A stretch of DNA of 64,000 nucleotides from Clostridium vitabionis (GCF_015351765.1 NZ_JADKQA010000001.1:690394-754393); one strand, 5' to 3'. Shown: positions 41,448 to 50,307, counted from the first letter of the stretch. Program-made: numbers and translations. Notes: a model not told the origin generated them from the letters alone.

Positions 41448-42824
41448 ATGGGAAGAGAGCACGGTTCAACAAAAAATATGAGCGAGGGGGATCCGTTCCG
41501 CCTGATCCTCGCCTTCGCGGTGCCCATGCTGTTCGGCACCCTGTTCCAGCAGTTCTATTCAATGGTGGATACGGTCGTCGTCGGCCGCTTTCTCGGCGTG
41601 AATGCCCTGGCTGCCGTCGGCTCGACCAGTGCCATCAATTTCATGGTCAACGGCTTTGTCATCGGCGTGGCTACGGGCTTCGCGATCCCGGTGGCGCAGC
41701 AGTTCGGCGCGGGGAAAATGCATGAGATGCGCTGCTATGTCGCGAATATCATCTGGCTGACGGCCATCATCGCTGTGGCGATGACCGCCGCCGTGGCGCT
41801 TCTCACCCACCGCATCCTGGTCTGGATGAGGACGCCGGACGAGATCCTGGGCGAGGCGTACCTGTATATTTTTATCATTTTCCTCGGGATCCCGGTGACC
41901 TTTCTCTATAACGCGACCGCGGGCATCATCCGGGCGCTCGGCGATTCCCGGACGCCGCTCATTTTCCTGGTCCTGGCGTCTGTCGTGAACATTGTCCTGG
42001 ATATTGTCACCATCGTCTTTCTCCATTTTGACGTCAACGGCCCGGCGTACGCCACCGTGTTCTCCCAGGGGATTTCCGGCATTCTCTGTGTCTTCTATAT
42101 GATAAGGAAATTTCCGGAGCTCAGGCTCTCCCGTGAGGAACTCTCCCCGAGCGGCCGTCTCTGCAAAAATCTTCTCTGGAATGGCGTTCCCATGGGGCTC
42201 CAGTATTCGATCACCGCGATCGGTTCGGTGATTCTCCAGACCGCCGTGAACACCCTTGGCGCAGTCGCGGTGGCCTCGGTGACCGCGGGGCAGAAGGTCA
42301 TCATGTTCTTCTCCTGCGTCTTTGACGCGCTCGGCGGGACGATGGCGACCTGGGCCGGCCAGAACACCGGAGCCGGCAAATATGACCGCGTGAAGGAGGG
42401 CGTTTTTGCCGCGATGAAGATGGGGAGCGCGTGGTCCATCGCCGCCTTCCTCATCCTGCTCCTGTTCGGCGGCTACATCCCGCTGCTTTTCGTCGACGCC
42501 GGGGAGACGGAGGTCATCCGCCGGGCGCATTTCTTTATGGCGGCGAACGCGGCATTCTATATCCCACTGACCGCGGTCAATGTCTACCGCTTCGCGATCC
42601 AGGGAATGGGATTCTCCGGGCTGGCGATTTTTTCCGGCGTCTTTGAGATGGTGGCGAGGGCGCTGGTCGGTTTTATCGGCGTGCCGGTCTTCGGGTACTA
42701 CGCGGCCTGCTTCGCGTCCCCATTTGCCTGGATTCTTGCCGACTGCTTCCTCCTGCCTGCCCTGGACTACTGCGTCCGCACCCTGAACCGCGGGCGTGGG
42801 GATCCCCTGGAAAATGTCGACTAG
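41448..42824 (+). CDS. MATE family exporter
   Basis: A 458-residue membrane protein with about twelve segments in two related halves: PFRLILAFAVPMLFGTLFQQFYSMVDT-type start, then LGVNALAAVGSTSAINF, and in the second half GVPMGLQYSITAIGSVILQ and NTLGAVAVASVTAG. MATE proteins expel cationic drugs or metabolites with sodium or proton gradients; the substrate is unknown. ATG 41448 follows CGGGGG and leaves the usual short cytoplasmic start. A hairpin TGCCGCG/CGCGGCA (42871-42890) with CTTTTT follows the stop. Confidence 0.9.
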   Translation: MGREHGSTKNMSEGDPFRLILAFAVPMLFGTLFQQFYSMVDTVVVGRFLGVNALAAVGSTSAINFMVNGFVIGVATGFAIPVAQQFGAGKMHEMRCYVANIIWLTAIIAVAMTAAVALLTHRILVWMRTPDEILGEAYLYIFIIFLGIPVTFLYNATAGIIRALGDSRTPLIFLVLASVVNIVLDIVTIVFLHFDVNGPAYATVFSQGISGILCVFYMIRKFPELRLSREELSPSGRLCKNLLWNGVPMGLQYSITAIGSVILQTAVNTLGAVAVASVTAGQKVIMFFSCVFDALGGTMATWAGQNTGAGKYDRVKEGVFAAMKMGSAWSIAAFLILLLFGGYIPLLFVDAGETEVIRRAHFFMAANAAFYIPLTAVNVYRFAIQGMGFSGLAIFSGVFEMVARALVGFIGVPVFGYYAACFASPFAWILADCFLLPALDYCVRTLNRGRGDPLENVD

Positions 42825-42870
42825 GCAGCCCCGGCTATGTGTCCCCATCGGAGCGGTGCCGCTCCATCCC

Positions 42871-42901
42871 TGCCGCGGCGGCTCGCGGCATTGGCTTTTT
42901 C
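42871..42901 (+). terminator. Terminator of the MATE gene
   Basis: TGCCGCG pairs with CGCGGCA (42871-42877 with 42884-42890), followed by TTGGCTTTTT. The same bases begin the galE-like promoter. Confidence 0.5.
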
Positions 42902-42938
42902 CCGGGAAAATGGTATAGTGATGGCATTGGCTTTTTCC
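42887..42938 (+). promoter_or_regulatory. Promoter of the GalE-like gene within a direct repeat
   Basis: TTGGCT (42891-42896), a 17-base spacer and TATAGT (42914-42919) with a TGG extension. The 16-mer GGCATTGGCTTTTTCC occurs at 42887-42902 and again at 42923-42938, on either side of the -10. Confidence 0.6.
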
Positions 42939-42956
42939 GGGCGGAGGAGGAGAAAA

Positions 42957-43988
<1,032 letters not shown>

Positions 43989-44054
43989 TGACAGCTCCCT
44001 GCCGGCAGCCGGGAGCGGCAGCTGCCCGGATGTCCCGCCGGAAAGCTGCCGGAT

Positions 44055-44083
44055 TTGACATCGGGACGGCCCTGCCGTATCAT
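44055..44083 (+). promoter_or_regulatory. Promoter of the zinc-ribbon gene
   Basis: TTGACA (44055-44060) and TATCAT (44078-44083) with a 17-base spacer; the leader is about 45 bases. Confidence 0.75.
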
Positions 44084-44132
44084 AAATGACGGGGGAGGGA
44101 AATTTCCACATTCTAATTTATGGAGGTGTCCT

Positions 44133-44756
44133 ATGGCTTTTCTGAATGATCTTGGAAAAATGCTCGGCGAGACCGGCAAGACTGCCGCCGGCCGGGTAAA
44201 GGATATGTCCTCGGCGATCCAGCTGAGGGCGAAGGTGAGCGCGGAGCAGGACAGCCGCGACAAGGCGTTTATGGCGATCGGAAAGAAGATTTTCGAGCAG
44301 CACGCCGCGGTATTCGAGGACGAGTTTGCGGCCGAGTTCCGCACGATCAGCGAGGCCTCCCAGCGGATCCGTGATCTTGAGGCGCGGATCTCGGAGCTCG
44401 AGGGCACCCGCGTCTGCCCGGAGTGCGGTGCGAGAGTGGCCAGGGGGGCGAAGTTCTGCAGCTCCTGCGGCGCGCCGATGGAGGATTTCCCGAAGGGGGA
44501 GAGTGCCGCGAAGGAGCCCCGCGCGGAAGAAGCAGGCGCGGAAAATACTGCGGCGGAGACCGCGGACGCGCATGTTGGGCAGACGTTTTCGGCGGAAGAA
44601 CACGACGCTGCAGAACCTTCCCCCGCTGAGGAAGATCCCGCAGCCGCCGGGGCCGCCCCGGCGGCCGGGAGCCCGGAAGATGCCGCGGCATCCCAGGAGG
44701 CACCTGCGGAGGAGAACACAGCATCCGGACACGGCAGCGGGGTAACTGAGGGATGA
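44133..44756 (+). CDS. Zinc-ribbon protein with an acidic low-complexity tail
   Basis: A 207-residue protein of unknown function. Residues 1-88 are helical and likely coiled coil (ISEASQRIRDLEARISELE). A double-Cys zinc ribbon follows at about 92-113 (CPECGAR; CSSCGAP). The remaining ~95 residues are Ala/Glu/Pro-rich and acidic. No signal peptide is present. The start follows GGAGG. It overlaps the next gene by ATGA. Similar ribbons occur in envelope-associated YvlB/DUF-type proteins, but no assignment is made. Confidence 0.7.
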   Translation: MAFLNDLGKMLGETGKTAAGRVKDMSSAIQLRAKVSAEQDSRDKAFMAIGKKIFEQHAAVFEDEFAAEFRTISEASQRIRDLEARISELEGTRVCPECGARVARGAKFCSSCGAPMEDFPKGESAAKEPRAEEAGAENTAAETADAHVGQTFSAEEHDAAEPSPAEEDPAAAGAAPAAGSPEDAAASQEAPAEENTASGHGSGVTEG

Positions 44757-45259
44757 ATGCGATTGTCACCTGGTTCACCGCGCACCTCGCCGGTGCGCTC
44801 TCCGGGGAGACGATTGTCTTTATCATTTCCCTGTTTCCGATCCTGGAACTTCGAGGAGGCCTCCTGGCCTCCTCCCCGGCTTTTCTGAACGTGCCGATCC
44901 TGAAGGCTGTCCCGCTCTGTATCGCGGGGAACCTGCTTCCGATCCCTTTTGTCCTGCTGCTGTTCGAGAGAATCCTGCGGCTGATGAAAGGGTGGAAACC
45001 GACACGGGAATTTGCCCTGTGGCTTGAGCGGCACGCGCTGAACCGCCGCGGACAGATTGAGAAGTATGAGTTCTGGGGGCTCGCCCTCTTTGTCGGTATC
45101 CCGCTGCCGGGCACCGGCGCCTGGACCGGCTCGATGATCGCTTCCCTGCTCCACATGGAGCCGAAGAAGGCGTTCCTCGCGATCCTGGTCGGTGTCGTCA
45201 TCGCGACAGTGATCATGTCGGCGATTTCTTACGGGCTTCTCGGGGCGCTGGCAGGATAA
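44753..45259 (+). CDS. Small membrane protein, putative small multidrug export family
   Basis: A 168-residue protein with about four hydrophobic segments. It resembles COG2426/Sm_multidrug_ex: ISLFPILELRGGLLAS near the start and GLALFVGIPLPGTGAWTGS in the middle, both with conserved Gly/Pro turns. The family name is historical and the substrate unknown. It is translated with the zinc-ribbon gene through a four-base overlap. Confidence 0.8.
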   Translation: MNAIVTWFTAHLAGALSGETIVFIISLFPILELRGGLLASSPAFLNVPILKAVPLCIAGNLLPIPFVLLLFERILRLMKGWKPTREFALWLERHALNRRGQIEKYEFWGLALFVGIPLPGTGAWTGSMIASLLHMEPKKAFLAILVGVVIATVIMSAISYGLLGALAG

Positions 45260-45260
45260 C

Positions 45261-45300
45261 CGGGCGGTTCTCGGGATGACCGGGCGGTTCTCGGGATGAC
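45261..45300. repeat. Two tandem 20-bp units
   Basis: Two identical 20-base units at 45261-45280 and 45281-45300, just past a stop codon; the start of a third follows, then diverges. No function is suggested. Confidence 0.8.
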
Positions 45301-45389
45301 CGGCCGTCTCCGCGGCAGGACCCGATGAGGGGAAAATTCTATTTCCGTGGTTTCGCCGGCGCACTCGCCGCGAGTTTTTCCAAAACTTC

Positions 45390-45418
45390 TTGACGGCTGG
45401 CGAATTTTATACTATGCT
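45390..45418 (+). promoter_or_regulatory. Promoter of the first tRNA pair
   Basis: TTGACG (45390-45395), a 17-base spacer and TATGCT (45413-45418). The tRNA-Pro begins 11 bases later. Confidence 0.7.
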
Positions 45419-45429
45419 TATTAGGCAAT

Positions 45430-45503
45430 CGAGGCGTGGCTCAGTTTGGTAGAGCGCTGCGTTCGGGACGCAGAGGCCGCAAGTTCGAATCTTGTCGCCT
45501 CGA
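45430..45503 (+). tRNA. tRNA-Pro(CGG), copy 1
   Basis: Acceptor arms CGAGGCG/CGCCTCG with discriminator A. The anticodon stem CTGCG/CGCAG frames the loop TTCGGGA, so the anticodon is CGG (reads CCG). The T arm has GTTCGAATC. CCA is not encoded. It is identical to the copies at 46289 and 46501. Confidence 0.96.
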
Positions 45504-45535
45504 TTTTCCGGGAGTCCGGAAGAGATTTTTCATAA

Positions 45536-45607
45536 GGCCTGGTGGTCAAGCGGCTAAGACGGCGCCCTCTCACGGCGCAAACCCGAGTTCGATTCTCGGC
45601 CAGGTCA
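45536..45607 (+). tRNA. tRNA-Glu(CTC), copy 1
   Basis: Acceptor arms GGCCTGG/CCAGGTC with one G-T pair. The anticodon stem GCGCC/GGCGC has the loop CTCTCAC, so the anticodon is CTC (reads GAG). The T loop is TTCGATT. CCA is not encoded. It follows tRNA-Pro by 32 bases and is identical to the other two copies. Confidence 0.96.
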
Positions 45608-45612
45608 GAAGG

Positions 45613-45648
45613 TGAAGCCATTTCCGAAAGGAGATGGCTTTTTTTGGC
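45613..45648 (+). terminator. Terminator of the first tRNA pair
   Basis: AAGCCATTTCC pairs with GGAGATGGCTT, followed by seven T. Confidence 0.85.
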
Positions 45649-45650
45649 AG

Positions 45651-45683
45651 AGCGCCAGCAATAAACAGCCACTTAACGTGGTC
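45651..45683. repeat. Partial copy of the 142-bp dispersed repeat
   Basis: GCAGAGC and AGCAATAA-CAGCCACTTAACG match the left part of the element at 46903-47045 with a few gaps. It again lies directly after a tRNA terminator. Confidence 0.6.
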
Positions 45684-45716
45684 AGGCGTAGACTGTTGAT
45701 GACGGAGGAAATGAAG

Positions 45717-46070
45717 ATGAAGATACAGAAAAATCACCGAAAATCTGGACTGCGGGCGGCTGCCCTCACCCTGGCCGCGGCGCTTGTGCTCACCGTGATT
45801 CCCGCGGGGGCCGCTTATGCCGGGAGGCTAGGGGAGTGGCGCCACAACAGCAGGGGCTGGTGGTACCGGGAGACGGATGGAAGGTATCCTGCCGGAACCT
45901 GGAAGAAGATTGAGGGAAGCTGGTACTACTTTAACCCGGACAAATATATGGCCACCGGCTGGAAAAAGGTCGAGGGGAAATGGTATTACCTCGGCGGGGA
46001 CGGCGCCATGCGGCTGAACACATCCGTCGACGGCTATACGCTGGGCGCGGATGGGGCATGGATCGAGTGA
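45717..46070 (+). CDS. Small secreted wall-binding protein
   Basis: A 117-residue protein made of a signal peptide (basic start, then LTLAAALVLTVIPAGAAYA, cut near residue 34) and three to four choline/glucan-binding-type repeats (SRGWWYRETDGRYPAGTW; SWYYFNPDKYMATGW; KWYYLGGDGAM). There is no catalytic domain, so it may only coat the wall or act as a binding module. GGAGG lies eight bases before ATG 45717. ATGs at 45699 and 45711 overlap the RBS or lie before it. It is inserted between two tRNA pairs. Confidence 0.78.
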   Translation: MKIQKNHRKSGLRAAALTLAAALVLTVIPAGAAYAGRLGEWRHNSRGWWYRETDGRYPAGTWKKIEGSWYYFNPDKYMATGWKKVEGKWYYLGGDGAMRLNTSVDGYTLGADGAWIE

Positions 46071-46120
46071 TGGCGGAGCCGGGCGCCTGCGGCGCCTGGC
46101 TGCAGGCTGTGGAATAGTCC

Positions 46121-46177
46121 GCAAAGCCGTCCGCAAGCGTCCGGTTTGCGGGTTATCTCACAGCCTGCACTGAACAG
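46121..46177. repeat. Repeat related to the fab-operon 3' region, ending in TGAACAG
   Basis: GCAAAGCCGTCCGCAAGCG (46121-46139) matches 32151-32169 with two changes. Inside it CCGCAAG can pair with a later TTTGCGG. The half-repeat TGAACAG follows at 46171-46177. Confidence 0.55.
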
Positions 46178-46219
46178 GAACGAGCATTACGGAATTTTTG
46201 CAAAAATATAAAAAAGTAC

Positions 46220-46248
46220 TGGAAATCAGTCCGGCTTTGTGCTATAGT
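46220..46248 (+). promoter_or_regulatory. Promoter of the second and third tRNA pairs
   Basis: TGGAAA (46220-46225), a 17-base spacer and TATAGT (46243-46248) with the TGC extension. Confidence 0.6.
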
Positions 46249-46288
46249 ATCATTCGTTGACGCGCCGGAGCATTCCGGCAGTCACCAT

Positions 46289-46362
46289 CGAGGCGTGGCT
46301 CAGTTTGGTAGAGCGCTGCGTTCGGGACGCAGAGGCCGCAAGTTCGAATCTTGTCGCCTCGA
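46289..46362 (+). tRNA. tRNA-Pro(CGG), copy 2
   Basis: Identical in every base to copy 1. The spacer to the next tRNA (TTTTCCGG-GATCCGGAAGA type) also matches the spacer of pair 1 closely, so the pair was duplicated as a block. Confidence 0.96.
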
Positions 46363-46396
46363 TTTTCCGGTGATCCGGAAGAAGATTTTTGGATAA

Positions 46397-46468
46397 GGCC
46401 TGGTGGTCAAGCGGCTAAGACGGCGCCCTCTCACGGCGCAAACCCGAGTTCGATTCTCGGCCAGGTCA
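46397..46468 (+). tRNA. tRNA-Glu(CTC), copy 2
   Basis: Identical to copy 1. The third tRNA-Pro begins 32 bases later with no terminator between them. Confidence 0.96.
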
Positions 46469-46500
46469 CTCGTCAGTTTCCCTTCACGGGAGCGGACTAT

Positions 46501-46574
46501 CGAGGCGTGGCTCAGTTTGGTAGAGCGCTGCGTTCGGGACGCAGAGGCCGCAAGTTCGAATCTTGTCGCCTCGA
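46501..46574 (+). tRNA. tRNA-Pro(CGG), copy 3
   Basis: Identical to copies 1 and 2. The 95-base spacer to its tRNA-Glu partner is different from the other two pairs. Confidence 0.96.
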
Positions 46575-46669
46575 TGGGAGAATCGCAAAAAAGTGTGGCT
46601 TTTCTCCGGACAATGTGATATGATGATTCCGCTGTACATTGCTCATAGAGATTGATGCGGAAAATATGC

Positions 46670-46741
46670 GGCCTGGTGGTCAAGCGGCTAAGACGGCGCC
46701 CTCTCACGGCGCAAACCCGAGTTCGATTCTCGGCCAGGTCA
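46670..46741 (+). tRNA. tRNA-Glu(CTC), copy 3
   Basis: Identical to the other copies. A small CCTGA/TCAGG hairpin separates it from tRNA-Thr, 37 bases downstream; it lacks a T run and may be a processing site. Confidence 0.96.
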
Positions 46742-46778
46742 GAAGAAGATCCCTGAATGTTCAGGAGACTTCTGCGAT

Positions 46779-46851
<73 letters not shown>

Positions 46852-46862
46852 TCATGAAGAAG

Positions 46863-46902
46863 AGGTTTGAGACACTGTTTCCGGTGTTTCAGGCCTCTTT
46901 TG
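46863..46902 (+). terminator. Terminator of the tRNA cluster
   Basis: GAGG...ACAC pairs with GTGT...CCTC around a short loop, followed by TTTTGTT. Confidence 0.7.
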
Positions 46903-47045
46903 TTATGCAGAGCACTTAGCAATAACCAGCCACTTAACGAGGACAAGCGAAAGCGCAGTCCGAGTTTAGTGGAGTGGCTATCCGCGGAGCGGGGCGCGAG
47001 CCCAGCGGGCGCAGTGCGAGTTTAGTGCGAGCTATGCGAATTTGC
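46903..47045. repeat. Dispersed intergenic repeat, copy 2 (inverted relative to copy 1)
   Basis: The reverse complement nearly equals 10451-10592. The core can fold into a long hairpin: CCACTTAAC with GTTTAGTGG, then GGAC with GTCC, loop about 13 bases. A diverged second module follows at 47045-47093 (AGAACAAGCGTAAGCGCAGT against AGGACAAGCGAAAGCGCAGT). With the terminator and the promoter at 47177 this accounts for the 425-base gap. Confidence 0.85.
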
Positions 47046-47173
47046 TTAGTGAGAACAAGCGTAAGCGCAGTTCGAACTTAGCGGATTTGCTTATGCTTTT
47101 CCGCCGCCGGTGCCGGACAGGAACGGGTTTTGGCGCAATCCGGTGGGAGAACCCGGATATTTTGGAAAATGTC

Positions 47174-47216
47174 TGGTATAATGATAACTGTTCAACACAT
47201 GCGGGACTGAACAGTT
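47174..47216 (+). promoter_or_regulatory. Extended -10 promoter followed at once by an ACTGTTCA hairpin
   Basis: TGG-TATAAT puts the -10 at 47177-47182. The perfect 9-base inverted repeat AACTGTTCA (47186-47194) and TGAACAGTT (47208-47216) begins at about the predicted transcript start. Confidence 0.6.
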
Positions 47217-47276
47217 GCTGAGCAAGCAGATCTCGGTCTGCAGGGCCTGAACATCGTTATGCTGAGGAGGAGTTTT

Positions 47277-47996
47277 ATGAAATCTATGTCCGGAAAATCT
47301 GTGCGCACCGCCGCGGCGGTCCTTCTTGCCGCCTCCGTGCTCTCGTTCTTTCCTGCCGCGCCGGCCTACGCGAAAAGCCTTTCCACCCACTATACCCGGG
47401 ACACGAGGGGGCGCTATACACGGATTTCCAGCGGTGTGTACGAGCAAAATGCGGCAGTGCGCCGCTTTGCCGCGGGGAATGGTACCTATGTGCCCGCAGG
47501 GAATCTGGATGCGCGGGGAGGGGCGCTGTCCCAGGCAGAAGGGCTGCCCGAGGCACAGGGCGCCCTGGCTGATCTTGCGGAGAGGTATCCTGAACAAAAG
47601 GGATGGAACCTATATCTCTATGATCCGGCCGATGACGGGGATGCCTGGACCTTCCGGGCGGCATGGGAGGCGGACGGTTCAAGCGACGGAACAGAGGGAA
47701 ATGGCGCAAACCCTGCATTTTCGGGCGCCGCGGACAGTTTCCCGGTCCGGATCCGGAAGGATGCCCTTGTTCATTTTTCGTTCTACGAGGATGGAAAGAC
47801 GATCAATACCGCCCTGCATTTTCTGGATTTCGCGAGAATCCGGCGGTGGAAGGTGGACGAGGCAGGGAATCTGACCTATGAGCTGTATGACCGCGGCCAG
47901 ATGCGGGAGCACTTCCGCATCAGGTATCCCGTGCAGGACGCGGCCCGCAGCGTGACGGAGCTTAGCGCGTCCAACAGGGATCAGAATCATCAGTAA
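47277..47996 (+). CDS. Secreted protein of unknown function
   Basis: A 239-residue protein. The signal peptide ends AAPAYAKS (about residue 34). The mature part is mixed alpha/beta with no recognised motif; FSFYEDGKTINTALHFLDFARIRRW-like text near 165-190 looks like a soluble substrate-binding or lipocalin-like fold, but that is a guess. There are no Cys residues in the mature part. ATG 47277 has GAGGAGG seven bases upstream; the earlier ATG at 47259 does not. The PPK2 gene starts 12 bases after its stop. Confidence 0.65.
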   Translation: MKSMSGKSVRTAAAVLLAASVLSFFPAAPAYAKSLSTHYTRDTRGRYTRISSGVYEQNAAVRRFAAGNGTYVPAGNLDARGGALSQAEGLPEAQGALADLAERYPEQKGWNLYLYDPADDGDAWTFRAAWEADGSSDGTEGNGANPAFSGAADSFPVRIRKDALVHFSFYEDGKTINTALHFLDFARIRRWKVDEAGNLTYELYDRGQMREHFRIRYPVQDAARSVTELSASNRDQNHQ

Positions 47997-48008
47997 GGAG
48001 GAAGGGCT

Positions 48009-49511
48009 ATGCTGAGGGAAATCGCGATGGCACCTGTGCCGGCGAAGGAAGAGATGGCAGCCGGAATCCGCGCCGAGCGGGAGAAGCTTAGCGGCTACCA
48101 GATGAAGATCAAGGAGGCGAAGCTTCCGGTCATCGTCATGTTTGAAGGCTGGGGCGCAGCCGGAAAGGGAAGTATTCTCGGCCGGGTGATCAAGGATCTG
48201 GACCCGCGGTTCTGCTCGGTGGCGACGATGGACCAGGAGCCGAGCGCGGAGGACCGGCGGTATCCATTTCTCCACCGCTACCTTGTGGAAATTCCGGAGG
48301 AAGGGAAAATTAAATTTTTCGACACCTGCTGGATGGAGGAAGTCACCGGCGGCCTCTTTAACGGCGAGCTCACGCCGAAGGAGTATGAATCCCGGATCAA
48401 CAGCATCAACACGGTTGAGCGGCAGCTCTGCGATAATCGTTACCTGATCATGAAATTCTTCTTCCAGATCAGCCGGAAGGAACAGAAAAAGCGCCTGAAA
48501 GCCCTGATGGAAGACAAGAACACCTCCTGGCGTGTGGACAACGACGATATCTGGGAAAATGAAAACTATAACCGCTGCCTGGAGGTTTATGACAAATATC
48601 TGAATGACACAAACCGGTCGGTAGCGCCCTGGTATATTATCGACGCCTCGGACCAGAAATGGGCTGAGCTCCAGGTTCTCCAGTTCCTCAACCAGGGGAT
48701 CGAGACGGCGATGAAGAACCGGATGCTGGCGGCACCGATCCGCCAGAACATTTTCAAGCTGGAGCCCATGCCGCTTCTCCGGGATGTCCCGCTGAAGGAC
48801 TGCGTGATGCCAGATGAGGAATATCACCGTGAGCTCAGGAAACTGCAGTCGCGGCTCAGGGAGCTGCACTATGAGCTCTACCGGAAGAAGATCCCGGTGA
48901 TCATCGCCTACGAGGGCTGGGATGCCGCCGGAAAGGGCGGGAACATCAAGAGGATCACCTCCGCGCTCGACCCGAGGGGCTATATTGTCCACCCGATCGC
49001 GAGCCCGGAGCCTCACGAGAAGGCGAGATTTTATCTCTGGCGCTTCTGGAACCGCCTGCCGAAAACCGGGCATATCGCGATTTTTGACCGGACCTGGTAC
49101 GGCAGGGTCATGGTCGAGCGTCTTGAGGGCTTCTGTTCGGAAAATGACTGGCAGCGCGCCTATAACGAGATGAATGAGTTCGAGAAGGAACTCTGCGGCT
49201 GGGGCTGCGTGCTGATCAAGTTCTGGGTCCAGATCGACAAGGACACCCAGCTTGAGCGGTTCAACGACCGGCAGAATACGCCGGAGAAACGCTGGAAGAT
49301 CACCGATGAGGACTGGCGGAACCGGGACAAGTGGGATCTCTACGAGGGGGCGGTCAATGAGATGCTGGAGAAGACGAGCACGGAATTTGCCCCCTGGCAC
49401 ATCCTGGAGTCGGTAGACAAGAAATACGCAAGGATCAAGGCGCTCCGGATTGTTGTCGGCGCGGTTGAAAAGGCCTGCCGGGCAAAGGATGGCAGCGGAA
49501 AGAAAGCATAA
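48009..49511 (+). CDS. Two-domain polyphosphate kinase 2 family phosphotransferase
   Basis: A 500-residue protein with tandem PPK2 domains, the layout of polyphosphate:AMP phosphotransferases that make ADP from AMP and polyphosphate. The C-terminal domain is intact: Walker A GWDAAGKGG (303-311) and FDRTWYGRV (359-367). The N-terminal domain keeps GWGAAGKGS (47-55), but the second motif reads FDTCWMEEV (104-112), without the Arg and Tyr, so it is probably not catalytic. AAGGAGG precedes the ATG. It could salvage AMP or draw on stored polyphosphate under stress. Confidence 0.9.
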   Translation: MLREIAMAPVPAKEEMAAGIRAEREKLSGYQMKIKEAKLPVIVMFEGWGAAGKGSILGRVIKDLDPRFCSVATMDQEPSAEDRRYPFLHRYLVEIPEEGKIKFFDTCWMEEVTGGLFNGELTPKEYESRINSINTVERQLCDNRYLIMKFFFQISRKEQKKRLKALMEDKNTSWRVDNDDIWENENYNRCLEVYDKYLNDTNRSVAPWYIIDASDQKWAELQVLQFLNQGIETAMKNRMLAAPIRQNIFKLEPMPLLRDVPLKDCVMPDEEYHRELRKLQSRLRELHYELYRKKIPVIIAYEGWDAAGKGGNIKRITSALDPRGYIVHPIASPEPHEKARFYLWRFWNRLPKTGHIAIFDRTWYGRVMVERLEGFCSENDWQRAYNEMNEFEKELCGWGCVLIKFWVQIDKDTQLERFNDRQNTPEKRWKITDEDWRNRDKWDLYEGAVNEMLEKTSTEFAPWHILESVDKKYARIKALRIVVGAVEKACRAKDGSGKKA

Positions 49512-49533
49512 AAAGAAAGCATGACAGGAAACG

Positions 49534-50286
49534 ATGAAAAGAAATTATAAAATGACCATCAGCTATGACGGCACCCGGTATTCCGGCTGGGAGCACCAGC
49601 CCACGACGGATATGACGATCCAGGGAAAACTGGAAACGGTGCTCACCCGCATGTGCGGCCTTCCCGAGGATCAGCCGGTGACGGTGATCGGCGCCGGCCG
49701 GACGGATGCCGGCGTCCACGCGCTCGCGATGACGGCCAATGTGCTCCTGGATACGCCGCTCTCCGAGGACGGGATCCGGGATTACCTGAACCGCTACCTT
49801 CCGGAGGACATCAGTGTGAATGAGCTGAAAATCTGCGCGGACCGCTTCCACAGCCGTTTCAAGGCGAAGGGAAAAACCTATCGCTATACGCTCTGGCGGG
49901 GAAAGGCAAAGCCGGTCTTTGACCGGAAATATGTGACCATCCCGGAGCGGGTTCCTGATCCGGAGCTTCTTTCGGCCGGCATAAAAAAGCTCGTCGGGAT
50001 GCATGATTTCAAGGGCTTCTGCGGCAATCCGCGCATGAAAAAATCCACCGTCCGGGTGATCTACGACGCCAGGGTGGAGGCAGAGGGCGATTATCTCCGC
50101 CTGTATTTTCACGGGAACGGCTTTCTGCAGAACCAGGTCCGGATCATGGTGGGGACGCTTCTGGAGATCGGGACCGGGGATCGGGCGCCGGAGAGCATCG
50201 ACGAAATTCTGGAGAGGGGAGAGCGGCGCCTTGCCGGCCCGACAGCGCCAGCCCAGGGGCTCTGCATGATGCAGGTGGATTACTGA
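49534..50286 (+). CDS. truA: tRNA pseudouridine(38-40) synthase
   Basis: A 250-residue enzyme that isomerises uridines 38-40 in tRNA anticodon arms. Catalytic Asp58 is in GAGRTDAGVHA (53-63); the start ISYDGTRYSGWEHQP is the family N terminus, and HGNGFLQNQVRIMVGTL lies near residue 203. Length is typical. It lies 22 bases after the PPK2 gene. Confidence 0.94.
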   Translation: MKRNYKMTISYDGTRYSGWEHQPTTDMTIQGKLETVLTRMCGLPEDQPVTVIGAGRTDAGVHALAMTANVLLDTPLSEDGIRDYLNRYLPEDISVNELKICADRFHSRFKAKGKTYRYTLWRGKAKPVFDRKYVTIPERVPDPELLSAGIKKLVGMHDFKGFCGNPRMKKSTVRVIYDARVEAEGDYLRLYFHGNGFLQNQVRIMVGTLLEIGTGDRAPESIDEILERGERRLAGPTAPAQGLCMMQVDY

Positions 50287-50307
50287 ACGATCACCTGTTC
50301 GAATCGG

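Noticed and set aside
45421-46707. Minus-strand frames encoding RTRVCAVRGRRLSRLTTRP-type peptides
   Set aside because: They read antisense through tRNA-Pro and tRNA-Glu genes, a common source of false protein calls.
45430-46741. Regularly repeated blocks that could suggest a CRISPR array
   Set aside because: The repeats are whole tRNA genes with correct cloverleaf arms and unequal spacers.
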